From assembly GCA_963675135.1 (NCBI GenBank), contig OY776128.1:72980670-73044669 (forward strand): 64,000 nucleotides of DNA, in the 5' to 3' direction. Shown here in pieces: positions 33,054 through 45,741 of the stretch (within the stretch, counting starts at the first letter, position 1; each line of letters starts with the position of its first letter). A program made the translations under genes and the position numbers. The DNA comes from Galeopsis tetrahit (taxonomy: Eukaryota > Streptophyta > Magnoliopsida > Lamiales > Lamiaceae). The notes under the pieces were generated by a model that worked only from the letters and a program-made list of their open reading frames with translations, had not been told where the DNA came from and made no database searches.

Positions 33054-34451
33054 ATGGCCGATAACACCTCCACGTCCGGCGCCACCACGGCGGTTACAAA
33101 CACCACATCTCTTGATCCTGCCCTAAACCCCTTTTCTCCATTGGCGTTGCATCAGAATGCCAATCCTGCTGTGGCGATCGTCCTTGAGCCTCTGGACGGA
33201 ACGAATTATGTCTCATGGAGCCACGCCATCAAACGAGGCCTTAGTGTGAAGAACAAAGGTCGCCTGATCGATGGCTCTCTGCCCGTTCCCGATGAAGAGA
33301 AAGAACCGGCCATTTATGCCGCTTGGGTAAGAGCCAACGATCTTGTTCTTATGTGGATTTTAAATTCAATTGTGCCTGAAATTAAACGAACCTTGGAGTA
33401 TTTTTCTGTAGCTAAGGATGTTTGGGATGAATTGAAAATTAGGTATGCCCTTTCTGATGGCACTAGAGTTTATCACCTAGAAAAATCATTAAGTTCCATC
33501 ACTCAGGGTTCTCAATCCCTAGTATGTTACTACAATCAATTCAAGGCTTTATGGGATGAATATCTTAGTTTTAGGCCAGTTCTTCAATGTACTTGTGGTG
33601 TAATGGATTCTTGTACTTGTGATTTGCCTAAGCTAATGACCCAAACTCAGCAGCAAGATGCTGTCATGAAATTCTTGGTTGGCCTACATGATTCTTACTC
33701 AACCATTAGGAGCCAATTCTTGCTACAATCTCCATTTCCTCCTTTATCCAAAGTCTATGGCCTCCTACTCCAAGAAGAGTCCCAAAGAACTCTGACCATT
33801 ACCCCTGAACCCCTCCATCTTGACACCATTGCAATGAATGCAAAGAACCCCAGATTTTATAGAGATAGGAGGAAGCCTCTCAAGTGCAGCCATTGTGATG
33901 GTTTAGGCCACACAATTGAAAGGTGCTTCTACATAATTGGATTTCCTCCTGGTTGGAAAGGGCCTAGAGTGCCCCTTAGTAAGGATTCAAATAAATCTGT
34001 TAGCAACTCCCTTAGATCTATCCCTGGGAAAGACATCTCCAACCCCCTTATTCAACCTGATGTGTTTAACAAGTTTGTGAGCTCTTCTAAGATGCAGCAC
34101 ACTAATGACACCAAGGAGTCCTCCCATTCTGTGGCTGGTGCTTCAACTGCTCAACCTGAGGATCCCCATTACCCCTCCACTTCTGGTATGTCTTTCAGCA
34201 CTTGTTTCAATTCCACTACTCATTCCACTTGGATATTAGACACTGGAGCCACAGATCACATGGTCTTTGACATTTCCATGTTTTCCACTCCTCCATGTAC
34301 TGCTAATATCAAAGTATCTCTCCCTAATAATGTTGTTTCCACTGCTACACACATGGGAAACATCACCATTAATGAACATCTTACTTTGTATAATGTTTTA
34401 TATGTTCCAGATTTTACTTTCAATCTTTTATCTATCAGCCACTGCTACTGA
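33054..34451 (+). pseudogene. element D gag and protease
   Basis: Starts at ATGGCCGATAACACC. Gag N-terminus LEPLDGTNYVSWSHAIKRGL, capsid core (DVWDELKIRYALSDGTRVYH), a CX2CX4HX4C knuckle CSHCDGLGHTIERC and protease WILDTGATDHMVFD. The frame stops at 34451, shortly after NLLSIS. The next recognisable sequence, NECMICPLANQKK, is the end of the pre-integrase region in another frame, so several hundred bases including the rest of protease and most of pre-integrase are deleted here. Confidence 0.9.
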
Positions 34452-34454
34452 TTT

Positions 34455-36421
34455 GCATAATGAATGTATGATTTGTCCATTGGCTAACCAAAAGAAAAGA
34501 CCATTTCCTTTAAGCACCTCTGTTTCATCTTATGCTTTTCAATTAATTCATTGTGATGTTTGGGGCCCCTTTTCTTTATGCTCTGTCACTGGTCATAAGT
34601 ACTTTCTCACTATAGTGGATGATTTCAGTAGATGTACTTGGATTTACCTTTTGAAAGTCAAAAGTGATGTTAAACATTCTTTAGAAAATTTCTATAATAT
34701 GGTTCTCACTCAGTTTAACACTAAAATTCAAACCATTAGAAGTGATAATGGGACAGAATTTATACTTTCTGACTTCTACCATAAATTAGGTATAATCCAT
34801 CAGACCTCTTGTGTTGAAACTCCCCAACAGAATGGGATAGTTGAAAGAAAACACCAACACCTCCTTCAAGTGGCTAGAGCTATCATGTTTCAGTCTCATC
34901 TCCCCTTGAAATTCTGGAGTGAAAGCATTAAAACTGCTTCTTTTATCATCAATAAGATACCTTCCTCTATTCTTAAACACAAATCTCCATTTGAACTATT
35001 GCATGGGGTAAAACCTGATTATTCTCTCTTCAAAACTTTTGGTTGTTTATGTTTTGCTAACACCCTTGTTGCTAATAGACAAAAATTTGATCCTAGGGCC
35101 ATTAAATGTGTTTTTATTGGATATCCTTTTGGTACTAAAGGCTACAAACTTTTGGACCTTACCACTGGAAAATTCATTATCTCCAGAAATGTTAGGTTTT
35201 TTGAACATGTGTTCCCTTTTGCCATCAAGAACACTATCCCTGAAACCTCTCCTCCCATTTCTGATGATGATGACACTGATTCTTGTATTCACACTGATTT
35301 GGTAACTGAGTTTAACAATCACACTGATCCTCCCACTACTATTGATAACACTCTGTCCACTACCACTCACCATGAGGATACTTCTAATTCTACCACACAT
35401 TCTGATATTATAAGGGTGGAACCACACACTAGACCTTCTAGAACCAAAACACAGCCTGCCTATTTGCAAGTCTATGAAACCAATCTACCTGCCTCTGTAG
35501 ATCATGCTAAGCTCAATCTTTCTCTTTCTGATATTCATTACCCCATTCAGCAATTCCTGTCTACTGATAGATTGTCTCACAAGTATAAATCCTTTACAGC
35601 CTCTATCTCTCAACAACAAGAGCCCAAGACATATAAAGAAGCTGCATTAAATCAAAATTGGGTTATTGCTATGAAAAATGAAATTGATGCTTTAGAAAAG
35701 AACCACACTTGGACTCTTGTTGATCTCCCATTAGGGAAACACTGTATAGGCTGTAGATGGATTTATAAGATTAAAAACAATTCTGATGGGTCTATAGAGA
35801 GGTATAAGGCTAGATTGGTTGCCAAAGGCTATACTCAACAAGAAGGAATAGATTACTTTGATACTTTCTCCCCTGTGGCCAAAATAACTACTGTGAGAAT
35901 CTTGCTTGCTATTGCTACTTCTAAAAATTGGCATGTGCATCAATTGGATGTTAATAATGCTTTCTTGCATGGTGATTTGGATGAAGAACTTTATATGTTA
36001 CCTCCTCCTGGTTATGTTTCTCACACTGAGAAAAGAGTTTGCAAATTGCACAAGAGTCTATATGGCTTAAAACAGGCTTCAAAACAGTGGTTTACAAAAT
36101 TAACTGACTGCCTTTTGTCATTAGGTTTTACTCAATCCAAGGCTGACACCTCTCTTTTTACTAGACAAAATAACCTTGATTTCACTGCCATTCTTTGTTA
36201 TGTTGATGATCTCATAGTTACAGGAACTAACCTTGATATTATCAACACAATTAAACTACATTTGCACAACACATTCACTATCAAAGACCTTGGCTCTTTG
36301 AGATACATTTTGGGCATTGAAATTGCCAGAAATAGCACAGGCATGACTTTATGTCAAAGAAAATATGCCCTTGACTTACTTCAAGAATCTGGTTATTTGG
36401 GTTGTAAGCCATGTTCCACAC
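34455..36421 (+). pseudogene. element D integrase and reverse transcriptase, cut by element C
   Basis: Integrase motifs IHCDVWGP, RSDNGTEF and QQNGIVERKHQH, C-terminal TFGCLCFA and FIGYPFGTKGYK, then reverse transcriptase with WIYKIKNNSDGSIERYKARL, QLDVNNAFLHGDL, YGLKQASKQWF and CYVDDLIVTG. All catalytic acids are visible. The frame is interrupted at 36421 by element C (target CACAC); the 3' end continues at 46617. Confidence 0.92.
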
Positions 36422-37296
36422 TGAAAGTGTGCGTGGGGATGGTATCTAGTGTTTAAGTAAAAAACAGAACAATGTTACACTGAATGTTGTGACAATTAGT
36501 GTAGCATTAACTCTAACAGAATGTGAATAAGTAAACACAGTACACAGCGGAAGTCTAAAACACTAAAACACAATACGAACACAATGGAATAATTTTTAAC
36601 ATAGATTTTATTAATAAAAAAACCTATGCTAAGCCTTACGGCGAAAAGTAACTTAGTTCCTAAGTTATACAAAAAGTGTCGTGTGAAATGTCTCAGCAAT
36701 TACTTCAACATTCCACAAACAGAAACTACAATCGAGGCAGGTGCCTGAATCCGCAAACAGACTTAAGTGTAAAAATATTGTCTAAAGAACTAATCTGATC
36801 TATGATTCACTCTCACTCGATTCAAGACTAGAACTAAGTACACTGGAAGGTGGTATCCCTCGGCGTACGTTAAATGATACAACTACTGGCCATAACTCCT
36901 AACTAGGGTTGAACGCTCAAGGAGGTGTTACTCGAGTAGTGCATACTTTGAAATGAGAGGCTCTGGCGGTATTTATAGAGAAATACACAACTTCTAGATC
37001 CTTCCATTATGAGATCCTATTTTTTAGGACCTCAACCTCCATGATCTTTCTAGAACATTCTGCCATCTTCCAGGTCGTTCTACAATGCTCCAAAGTCTTC
37101 TAGCACGTTCTCCAACCTTCTGGAATCTTCCAGGTTCCAGACTATTGTAGAAGCTTCTAGAATCGTTCCTGAATGTGAGAGCATTTAGTACAACATTTAA
37201 TGTAACATTGCAGAAAAGACTTAGAATAAATCAAGGAAGGTCAAATTAAGATGTTGTTGATAATGTTAAAGCATTTAAGAGTTAACAACATCTACA
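36422..37296 (-). repeat. 3' LTR of element C
   Basis: 875 bp. It contains two perfect three-unit heat-shock elements, TTTCTAGAACATTCT (37047-37061) and CTTCTGGAATCTTCC (37117-37131), and a minus-strand TATA box near 36971-36977. Confidence 0.95.
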
Positions 37297-38380
37297 ATCT
37301 CCCTCAATTTGACCTTTCGACTACAACACACCTGATGCACATATATTTCTATATATACTCAGTATTATGTATTTAGGTGAGTTGAACTCCAAAGCTAAAT
37401 ACTAGTCAAGACAATACCTGTTGTAACCGTTGGATCAAATCAAAAGAAGATCAAGAATAATTTTACTAAGATCCGTGCCATAAGATCAAAGTAATCTTAT
37501 TCAAAACCAAAACAAGTATAAACAGTACACTTGTTTACAAAAAACATATAACTTTTACAAAAATCAAAGATTAAATCAGAGAATCATATATGAATATGTA
37601 CTAGATCAACCTAAGACTTATGTAAGACTCAATAACAAAATCAGAGCAATAACGAAGAAAAGAAAAAACAAACAGAGCAAAGACTAAAAATAAAAACAGA
37701 GCAAAAAATGTGAAAAACAATATCTAACAAAGACTTAAAACAATAAGCAGTAAGCAAATGAGAATTAAAGAAAAGTGTACTTCTAAATTATATTATCATC
37801 AAAGCAAACAATTTAAGCACTAAGCAGTAAGCACATGATAATTAAAGAGATGTGTACTTCTATATTATCCTCAAAGCAAACAATTTAAGCAGATTGAATA
37901 ATAAGGCAAGTTAGAAAGACAAAACAAACAACAACTAACAAAGACCTAAAATCAGCAAGCAGTAAGCAAATAAGAATAATTCTTTAGGGCAAACAATTTA
38001 AGCAAACTTGATGCAGTAAGCAAATAAGAATAATTCTTAAGGCAAACAATTTAAGCAAACTGAAAATAGAGCAAAGTTAGGGAAAAACAAATACAATAAA
38101 CAACTAACTTATACAACATGCAGTAAGCAAATAATGATAAATAAGAAAACAATTTAAGCATAAATGCAGTAATCTATTATCATAAATGCAAACAAATTAA
38201 GCAAGTTGAATAAAGAACAACCTATCAACTAGGAAGTAAAAACAAAATCTGTAAATCAACTTAAACACATAATAGATGAATAAGATCAAGGGAAGTATAA
38301 AAGGCACAAATACTTAAGAAACTAAACAAGTGACATATATTGCTGTATCAACAGCTGCAGCATCATGTTCCTGCACATAA
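37297..38380 (-). repeat. element C 3' non-coding region with minisatellite
   Basis: Purine tract (complement of ATCTCCCTCAATTTGACC, 37297) next to the 3' LTR. Between about 37740 and 38210 the core CAAACAATTTAAGCA and variants occurs six times with CAGTAAGCA units between them, at irregular spacing of 50-115 bp. Element B has only single TGCTTAATTTGTTTGCAG-like copies in the same place. Confidence 0.75.
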
Positions 38381-40622
38381 TCACTTATAATGTTCAGCCC
38401 TCCCCCTGTCTTGTATCAACCTGTTCAGTTGTTACCATAACCTGTTTTAGATGTCATAAAGAACATCCATACGTTTATCAACATCAGCAAATTAATCCTC
38501 CTCCTCTTCAACAACAGTGCACATTGTAGCAAAGTGAACTACAACATCTGGTTCACATTGTAGCAAAGTGAACTACAACATCTGGTTCAGCAGTCTCTTC
38601 ATGAATAGCATCAGGTACACAATCAGCTTCTGGTACATCTCCATGGAGCTCTTCACTTCGAACCCCAGAAGTTGATGGTGTTTCTTCCCCTGTGGTAGTA
38701 GAAAGCGTCTCTAACCACGGACTTTAAGGAACTGAAGACCATCAATAGAGTCCTGTAAACGTTTTAGTTGAAGTAAAATAAAAGATCTGGAAACAGAAAA
38801 AGTTTGACCAATGTGACCACCAATGTGCTTCACATTCGGTGTAGCATTTCTCTGTTCAGTTCTTGCTGGAGCTGGTCGAGCTGGAATAAGAGCATCTCTG
38901 TGATCAGAACCATCTGAATTTTGCAAGGGCAAATCAACAATCCTTTCACCAAGTAACAAATCAGGTGAGATAGTCATTAAGGGTACCTTGCCTCAAATAA
39001 CCTCAGTTTCCTTAGGTTTAAAAATTCATGCCTCTTGAGGTATGAACATATCAACAATGGTAAGGTAAATTCCCTTTATAAGAAATATCACTATAAACTG
39101 CATGTGGTGAAAATAGTTAAATCCAGATTGAAATTCTTCAACATAAAAATCATCTTATACAACAATGTAGCTTGATCCTTAGTCACCTTAGTGGAATTTG
39201 TAGAGGGTATCCAATTGTAGACAATCAAATTATGGAGTACAAAGTATAGAGATGTGAGATCTTTGGCAAGCACAAAAAATTTCACCTAGTTAATCTACCC
39301 CAGTTATAGAAGTAGCAACCAAGTTCAAATCAAGTTCATCTTCATCAATCACATGCTCTATCTCTAAGAGATCATTAATCAATTTCAAAGTAAGTGAAAC
39401 TAATCTCCCCCTAAATTGTACATTCCCATATCATTTAGAGCTATGTCTACCCGTACTCTTCCTAAGTCAAGCATAAAGTACATATACCCAATAAGACACA
39501 AAAGTACCACTCAAAGTTATAGTTTTCAACAATTTCCTTTCAAAAATTATATGAACCCTTTACTTCTCAAAATCAGCAATGTTAATTCTCTTTTCCATTA
39601 ACAACTTTCATGTAGACAGTTTAGTTATTTTAGCAACTAATCTATCAGTCTAAAAATTATTATCAGGATCAGAATTACCTCCTTTAGAATTTGTTTCCTC
39701 AGCTGATTCAGAGTCCTTACTACTGCTTTTCTCAGAATCATCACTACTACTGTCATCAGGGTCTGGTGTTGCGGCACTTGCTTCAGCATTTGATGCAGCA
39801 TTCTTCCTCAGAGTCTTCTTAATCTCATACACAATGGGATTATCTTCTGGATCAGAATTTTCAATTCCTTTGGGCAAGTCTCGTTCAGCAGCAACAATCT
39901 TTCCCTTTGGATCATACTTCCTTTTAACTCATTTCTCAGTAACCACATTTTCTTCCTCCGATTAAGAAAACACCTTGAATCGGTTCATCATCAACACTAC
40001 TTTCTTTCTTCTGTCTCCTCAGTGAGTTAGAGTAATCAACTCTAGTGAACACAAAGCCGAATCTCCTTCGTTGAACCTGTGCTAATCCTTTCTCTTTTCT
40101 TTCTTAACGATCTTCCTAAATGCAATATATTCAGATTCATCAGTATTAAAAAGAGAAAAATTAGTTTCACCTGAGTTAGCATTCGCGTCGGCCTCCTTCA
40201 TTTTGAGCGTCCTCAGAATCGGATGTCTCAGCATTTGCAGACTCGTTCTGCTCAGCAACAGGAAAATCATCAATTTCCTTTTCACTCTTCCCCAGAGAGG
40301 AAGCTATCGAGGCATTTGCCTCTGTTTCAGTATTAGGACTTGGAAATTGGGGTTTTTATGAGTTGAACGAATCAAGTGTAGTGGTGAGTTTTTCGGTTTT
40401 CAGTAATGAGAAATCTCAATGGACATATTTCCAACAGTAAGAATGTAAGATTCTCAAAATTCACATTCGATTGAGACATAATCTCAACAGCTTGGTTCAG
40501 CTCGTTAAGGGTCGAATCGAGTGGAATGTGAACAGTTGTAGGAATGGCTGTAACTGGAGTTGTTTGGGTAAGTGTTTCAGCTTTTCTTGTAGCGGCTGGT
40601 GAGTTTTTGGTGTAAGCGGCCA
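38380..40622 (-). pseudogene. element C extra gene remnant
   Basis: Homologous to the extra gene of element B. From 40622 on the minus strand: MAAYTKNSPAATRKAETLTQ, a Thr/Pro-rich stretch and VHIPLDSTLNELNQAVE. Fragments later match the transposon-type domain (VLAKDLTSLYFVLHNLIVYN, WIPSTNSTKVTKDQATLLYK) and the C-terminal coil (RNATPNVKHIGGHI, LKRLQDSIDGLQFLK). Many stops and frameshifts. A 34-bp tandem duplication (38520-38587) is one of the lesions. Confidence 0.85.
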
Positions 40623-41271
40623 TGAAAGCGAAACTATTAAGATTGGAGAGAGATGTAGATGACGGTTTCGTGGGAGTTTGAGTGTGGTGAGGTAGTTTCC
40701 TGTCATTTAAGCACCAAGAAATCGAAAAGATAATCACAATAACCGAGACAAACAAGGCTTTAGCAAATCTTAAAATGCAATACTCAAATCACTCGAAAGA
40801 ATGCAATGCTTAGTATATCATGTTATGAGAATTATATAGGAGAGAATGCATAGTTGGAAGTAATACGTATAAAAAATTAAAAACTAACTAAGGAAGTTTC
40901 TAGAAAAAATTCGATAATACTCCATAAACTTAGCCACAAAAATAGATCATGGTCAAGTAGTGGGTAAAATCATAATTAAATAATTAATTAAATTAAGAAC
41001 ATTCTAGAATATTTAACATTTAAATGTGTATAATCTGAAATAAAACAAGGATGTGGGTTAGTATAATCAGAAATAAATAAAATAAATTTCCACAAATAAT
41101 CAAATAATTACTACTTATAAAAATATAATCGAATCATCTAATGTTATGCTCAAAACTGTTACATACACCTCAACACGGTTTTTACATGAATTTACTTCAT
41201 TTGTGTTGCACCATATTTTTCTTTTGTGTTATAGCATCTAATTTGTATTGATCCATTGTTCCTGTAGAGTA

Positions 41272-41388
41272 CATCGTAGTAGCGAACTCCGTGCCCCATA
41301 CTTACTTAATGGATTACAAACCTCTTGATGTTTTTACCAAATATCACCTTTTGAAAAGAAGGCATCGTAGTAGCGAACTCCGTGCTCC
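41272..41388 (-). repeat. Paired 26-bp motif of element C
   Basis: CATCGTAGTAGCGAACTCCG at 41272 and 41363: the reverse complement of the paired motif of element B, with the same 91-bp spacing and the same position between pol and the extra gene. Confidence 0.75.
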
Positions 41389-41623
41389 ATAGTTACTCAG
41401 TGATTTGGTACATCTTTTAGTATGCTAATAAAATTCTATTTTTTATGCATTTGAGAGGTGTAAGACATGTTTATTTTTGCACAACAAATTTTAGATTCAA
41501 GAATATTTTACAAAGGAATTATTCAACGAAAATAGGAAATAAATTAAATCTATAACAGCTGTACAACCTTATGATGTTGTCCTAAATGCTAAGACATTTA
41601 TGACACTATCCATCCAGAATTAT

Positions 41624-44600
41624 TCAGATACTACACATACCAAGAGATTTCCTCAAAGATGAGAATATCTCAAGGTCAAGACCTTAGTAAATATATCAAC
41701 AGTATGATTTTCAAAAGGTACGTATTCCAACTTCACCATGTTCTTCTCCACTAAATCTCTCATAAAATAATGCCTAATGCAAATGTGTTTAGTGAGTGAG
41801 TGTTGTACTGAATTTTTAGAAATGTTTATGCACTCATATTATCACAGAAAATTGTAAGGATATCAATTTCAATTTCATAGGCATGAAACATCTTGCTTAA
41901 CCACAAGATTGTTACCCATGTAGAAACATCCTCTACTCTTACTCTTTATGTCGTCTATATCTCATACTCAATCCGCATCACTGTATCCAATCAATGTGTT
42001 ATTGGTGTCCATAGTGTACCATATCCCAAGTTCACTTGTACCTGCATCAAACTTGATAATTCTCTTCAAAACATTCAGGTGAGATTCCTTTGGATTAGTT
42101 TGGTACCTAGAACAAACAAAAACACTGTACATAATATCTGGTCTATTAGAGGTTAGATAGAGTAATCTTCTTATCATGGATCTATACAATGTTAGTTCAA
42201 CATCCTTACCAACATTGCCTTTGAAAAGTATCAAAGTAGATCCTATAAGAGTTTTCATTACTTTTGAACTTTTAAGACCAAAAACTTTTAACTAAATTCT
42301 TAGCATACATACCTTGAGAGAAGAATATATCATCCTTACATTGCTTGATTTGAAGACCTAAAAAATAATTCAAGTCTCCGACCATACTCATCTCAAATGT
42401 TGCAGTCATTGCTTTAACAAATTGGTTAACATTTTATCACAAGTTAAACCAAACACAATGTCATCAACATATATTTGAGCAATAAGTAAATCTTCTCCAG
42501 TGTGCTTAATGAACAAAGTTATATCAGTTTCTCCTCTAACAAAACAATCAGGGTATTGTGGATCTTCAAATCCTTTAAGTTGTTCAACATATGCTTCTTC
42601 ATTCAAAATGCAATTTAGAAATGCAGCATATACATCCATTTGATGAAGTTTAATGTCAATAAAACATGCAATTGCTAGCAATAATCTAATAGACTCTATC
42701 CTAGCAATAAGTGCAAAAGTTTCATCAAAATCAATAACCTCAACTTGGGTGTAACCTTGTGCAACTAATCTAGTCCCAGTCCTAAAAAAAATGTTATCAA
42801 ACTCATCAGTTTTATTCTTAAAAATCAACTTTGTTCCAATGACATTAGTATAACTAGGTCTTGAAACAAGTGTCCATACTTCAAATCTTTCAAACTGACC
42901 AAGTTCTTCATGCATAGCATTTATCCAATATTCATCAGTTAATGCTTCATTCACACTTTTAGGTTCAATTTCAGAATAGTAACACTCAGCATTCACAACA
43001 TTGCAAATAGAAGACATGCATATTGTTCTTACCACATCTACCTTATTCGATCTTATTCTTCCTCTTGTTTGCACTCCAACTGTAGCATCGCCTATGATCT
43101 GGTCAGAAGGATGACTTTTCCCATTCTTGAAGAAGGATTCGTTTTTGGAACATACTGATCATTCTGTGGAATTACAGCTGACTGTTCTGTAGATGTTGCT
43201 CCAGATGTGTTAGCATTTGGTGCAGCATTATCAGACTTCAGTGTATTCTCAGAATTGTCAGTGACTTGTGATACATCTTCTTCATCTTTATCATCTGTAT
43301 GACCTTTATCATCATCAAACACAACATTAACAGATTCTTGAACAGTGTTAGTCCTAAGGTTATAAACTCTATAAGCTTTACTATTTCTAGAATAGCCTAA
43401 AAAGAAACCTTACACTTTTAGAATCAAACTTATGAAGTTGATCCATATCATTCAGAATTTAACACATACAACCAGATATATGAAAATACTTCACATTTGG
43501 TTTTATAATGTTCAAAATCTCATAAGGTGTTTGAATAGGACCAGATCGAATATAAACTCAATTAATAATATGACATGATGTATTCAATGTTACAACCCAA
43601 AATCTCTTAGCAAGACTTTTAGAAGTGAGCATGACTCTTGTCATTTCTTGTAGAGTTATATTCTTTCTTTCAGCAAAGACATTCCGTTGTGGAGTTTTAG
43701 GAGATGAATATTCTTGCAAAATACCATTTTTATCACAAAAATCATTAAACATGCTGTTTTCAAATTCCCTACCATGCATGATCAGTTCTAATATGGCCAA
43801 CTATCAAGTTAAACACATTTTTTGAACCTTTTGTAAAGAATTTTAAATGCAGCAATTTAATGTTTCAGATATATCTCTTAAAAACTAAATCTAGGTAAAT
43901 CTAGAAAAATCATCTACCACAACAAATGAATATATTTTGCCTCCAATGCTTTCAGTTTTCATAGGACCAATAAAATCCATGTGCAAAACAGTTCGAAACA
44001 TTGATGTGTAGAACAATGTGACAGCATTTTATGCAACACTCTTACCTGCTTACCTTTCTGGCATGGTCCACATACAGTAGTACTCTGAAACTTCTGTTTT
44101 GGTAATCCTTTTCACTGCATCGACTTTGATTAGACTCTTCATTGATCTATAATGTGCATGTCCCAATTTTTTGATGCAATAAGATATTTTCATCATTCTT
44201 TGACAAATTACACACATTTGTTCCAATAAGATAACAATTATCTACTGCCCTAGACAATTTTCATCTTTATTAAGAGCATACACATGATTCTTTGTCAAAT
44301 TTTACATGCAAATTATCATCACAAAGTTGACTAATACTAATCAAATGAGCAAGCAAGCCATCAACATGCAAAACATATTTAAGCTTAGGAAAACTTTCAA
44401 CATTCAAAGTTCTTTTTCCTATAATCTGTCCTTTCGAACAACCACCATATGTAACATTACCATCATTCAAGGTCACATAATCAGATAAATACTCAATTTG
44501 TACTGTCATATGTCTAGAACAACAACTATCAAAAATACCATTGACCAAGTAAACATGCTTTCAAGGAAGTGTGAACAACATTACAAGTAACATCAGATTT

Positions 44601-45666
44601 TCATGCAGATTTCAGAAAATGTTTCATAGGATGTGACATCATTTTAGTTAACATTTTCTCATATCTCAGATCATCAAACATTTACATGCAGTAAGGACAA
44701 ATATGATCAATTTTCGAAAAATAATGACATACACACTTCTTTTCAATGTTTTTGACTTTGTGAGAATCTGTTTGTGCAGATGTTACAACATATGTTTTAA
44801 CATTTGCCTTCACAAACTTCACAGCATTTTCAAAAAAATAGAAGCAGTTTCACTATCATAACGTATACCACAATTATCAGATTTACCAATAGCTATAACA
44901 TAGATCAGAAGCACTCATAGAAAATTTTATGAAACTTAAAGTAGAGGTGATCAATTTCTCCTTCAGTTTACCAATTTCAAAAATCTCTTCTGGAATGTAT
45001 GACTTCTAGCTCAGTAATTGTTCCTTTCAGATTCTCATTCTCTTTGTTCAAAGAATTAAGAGTGAGTTTCTGAGAGTTGCAATCATCCAACAACTTTTGG
45101 TACTTATGATCATCAATCCTTATGCCTGCATCATCAACAAACCCATTAAAACAATTCAAATCTGGGTGACTCTGTTTTGATGTTACCATAAATGTTATGA
45201 CATTAGGTGCAACATCAGAATCTGTATCATCCAGATTATCATCTAAAGAATCATCATAATCAATCTTGGTATGAAAAGTAAATTCAACATCTTTTGATTC
45301 ATCAAATTCATCATCTGATTCATCATTTAAGGTAGTACTAAAATTCAGTTTTTGCATAAGTCTAGTATTGGCACATTAATTTTCATAAAGACCATATTCA
45401 GAACATGCATTGAACTGATTTTCTACATTAAAGATCATACCTTGGTTTACCTTCACCTTTTTTATAACCTTGGTTGAAATTGACTTTTCCTTCTTTCTGG
45501 TGGGAGAGTTGATGTGTTGATTTGGATCTTTGGTACATCGTAACCTGTAAGTACAGTCCTCCAAGCACGTTCATCAATCGACTTGATATACATGCACAAC
45601 TTAGGCTTAAAATATGGATAATATGTTCGGGTGCCTAAGTGTAGTGGATATGTGATGTGTTTCCAT
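41624..45666 (-). pseudogene. element C gag-pol remnant
   Basis: Starts at the ATG complementary to 45664-45666 (METHHIST, as in element B). About 50 codons in, similarity jumps from the gag N-terminus to sequence just before the first zinc knuckle, so the capsid core is deleted. Later fragments: protease (FDSCCSRHMT; Gly of DSG is Cys), integrase (complement of 43558-43800), reverse transcriptase (complement of 42406-43074, with MDVYAAFLNCIL and YVDDIVFGL) and RNase H (complement of 41968-42258). Stops and frameshifts are frequent. Confidence 0.9.
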
Positions 45667-45741
45667 TGCTAACATAAACTAAAACACACTTTAAGCAAGG
45701 ATCTAAACCTAGTGTCGTCAGGTATCGGCTCTGATACCAAC

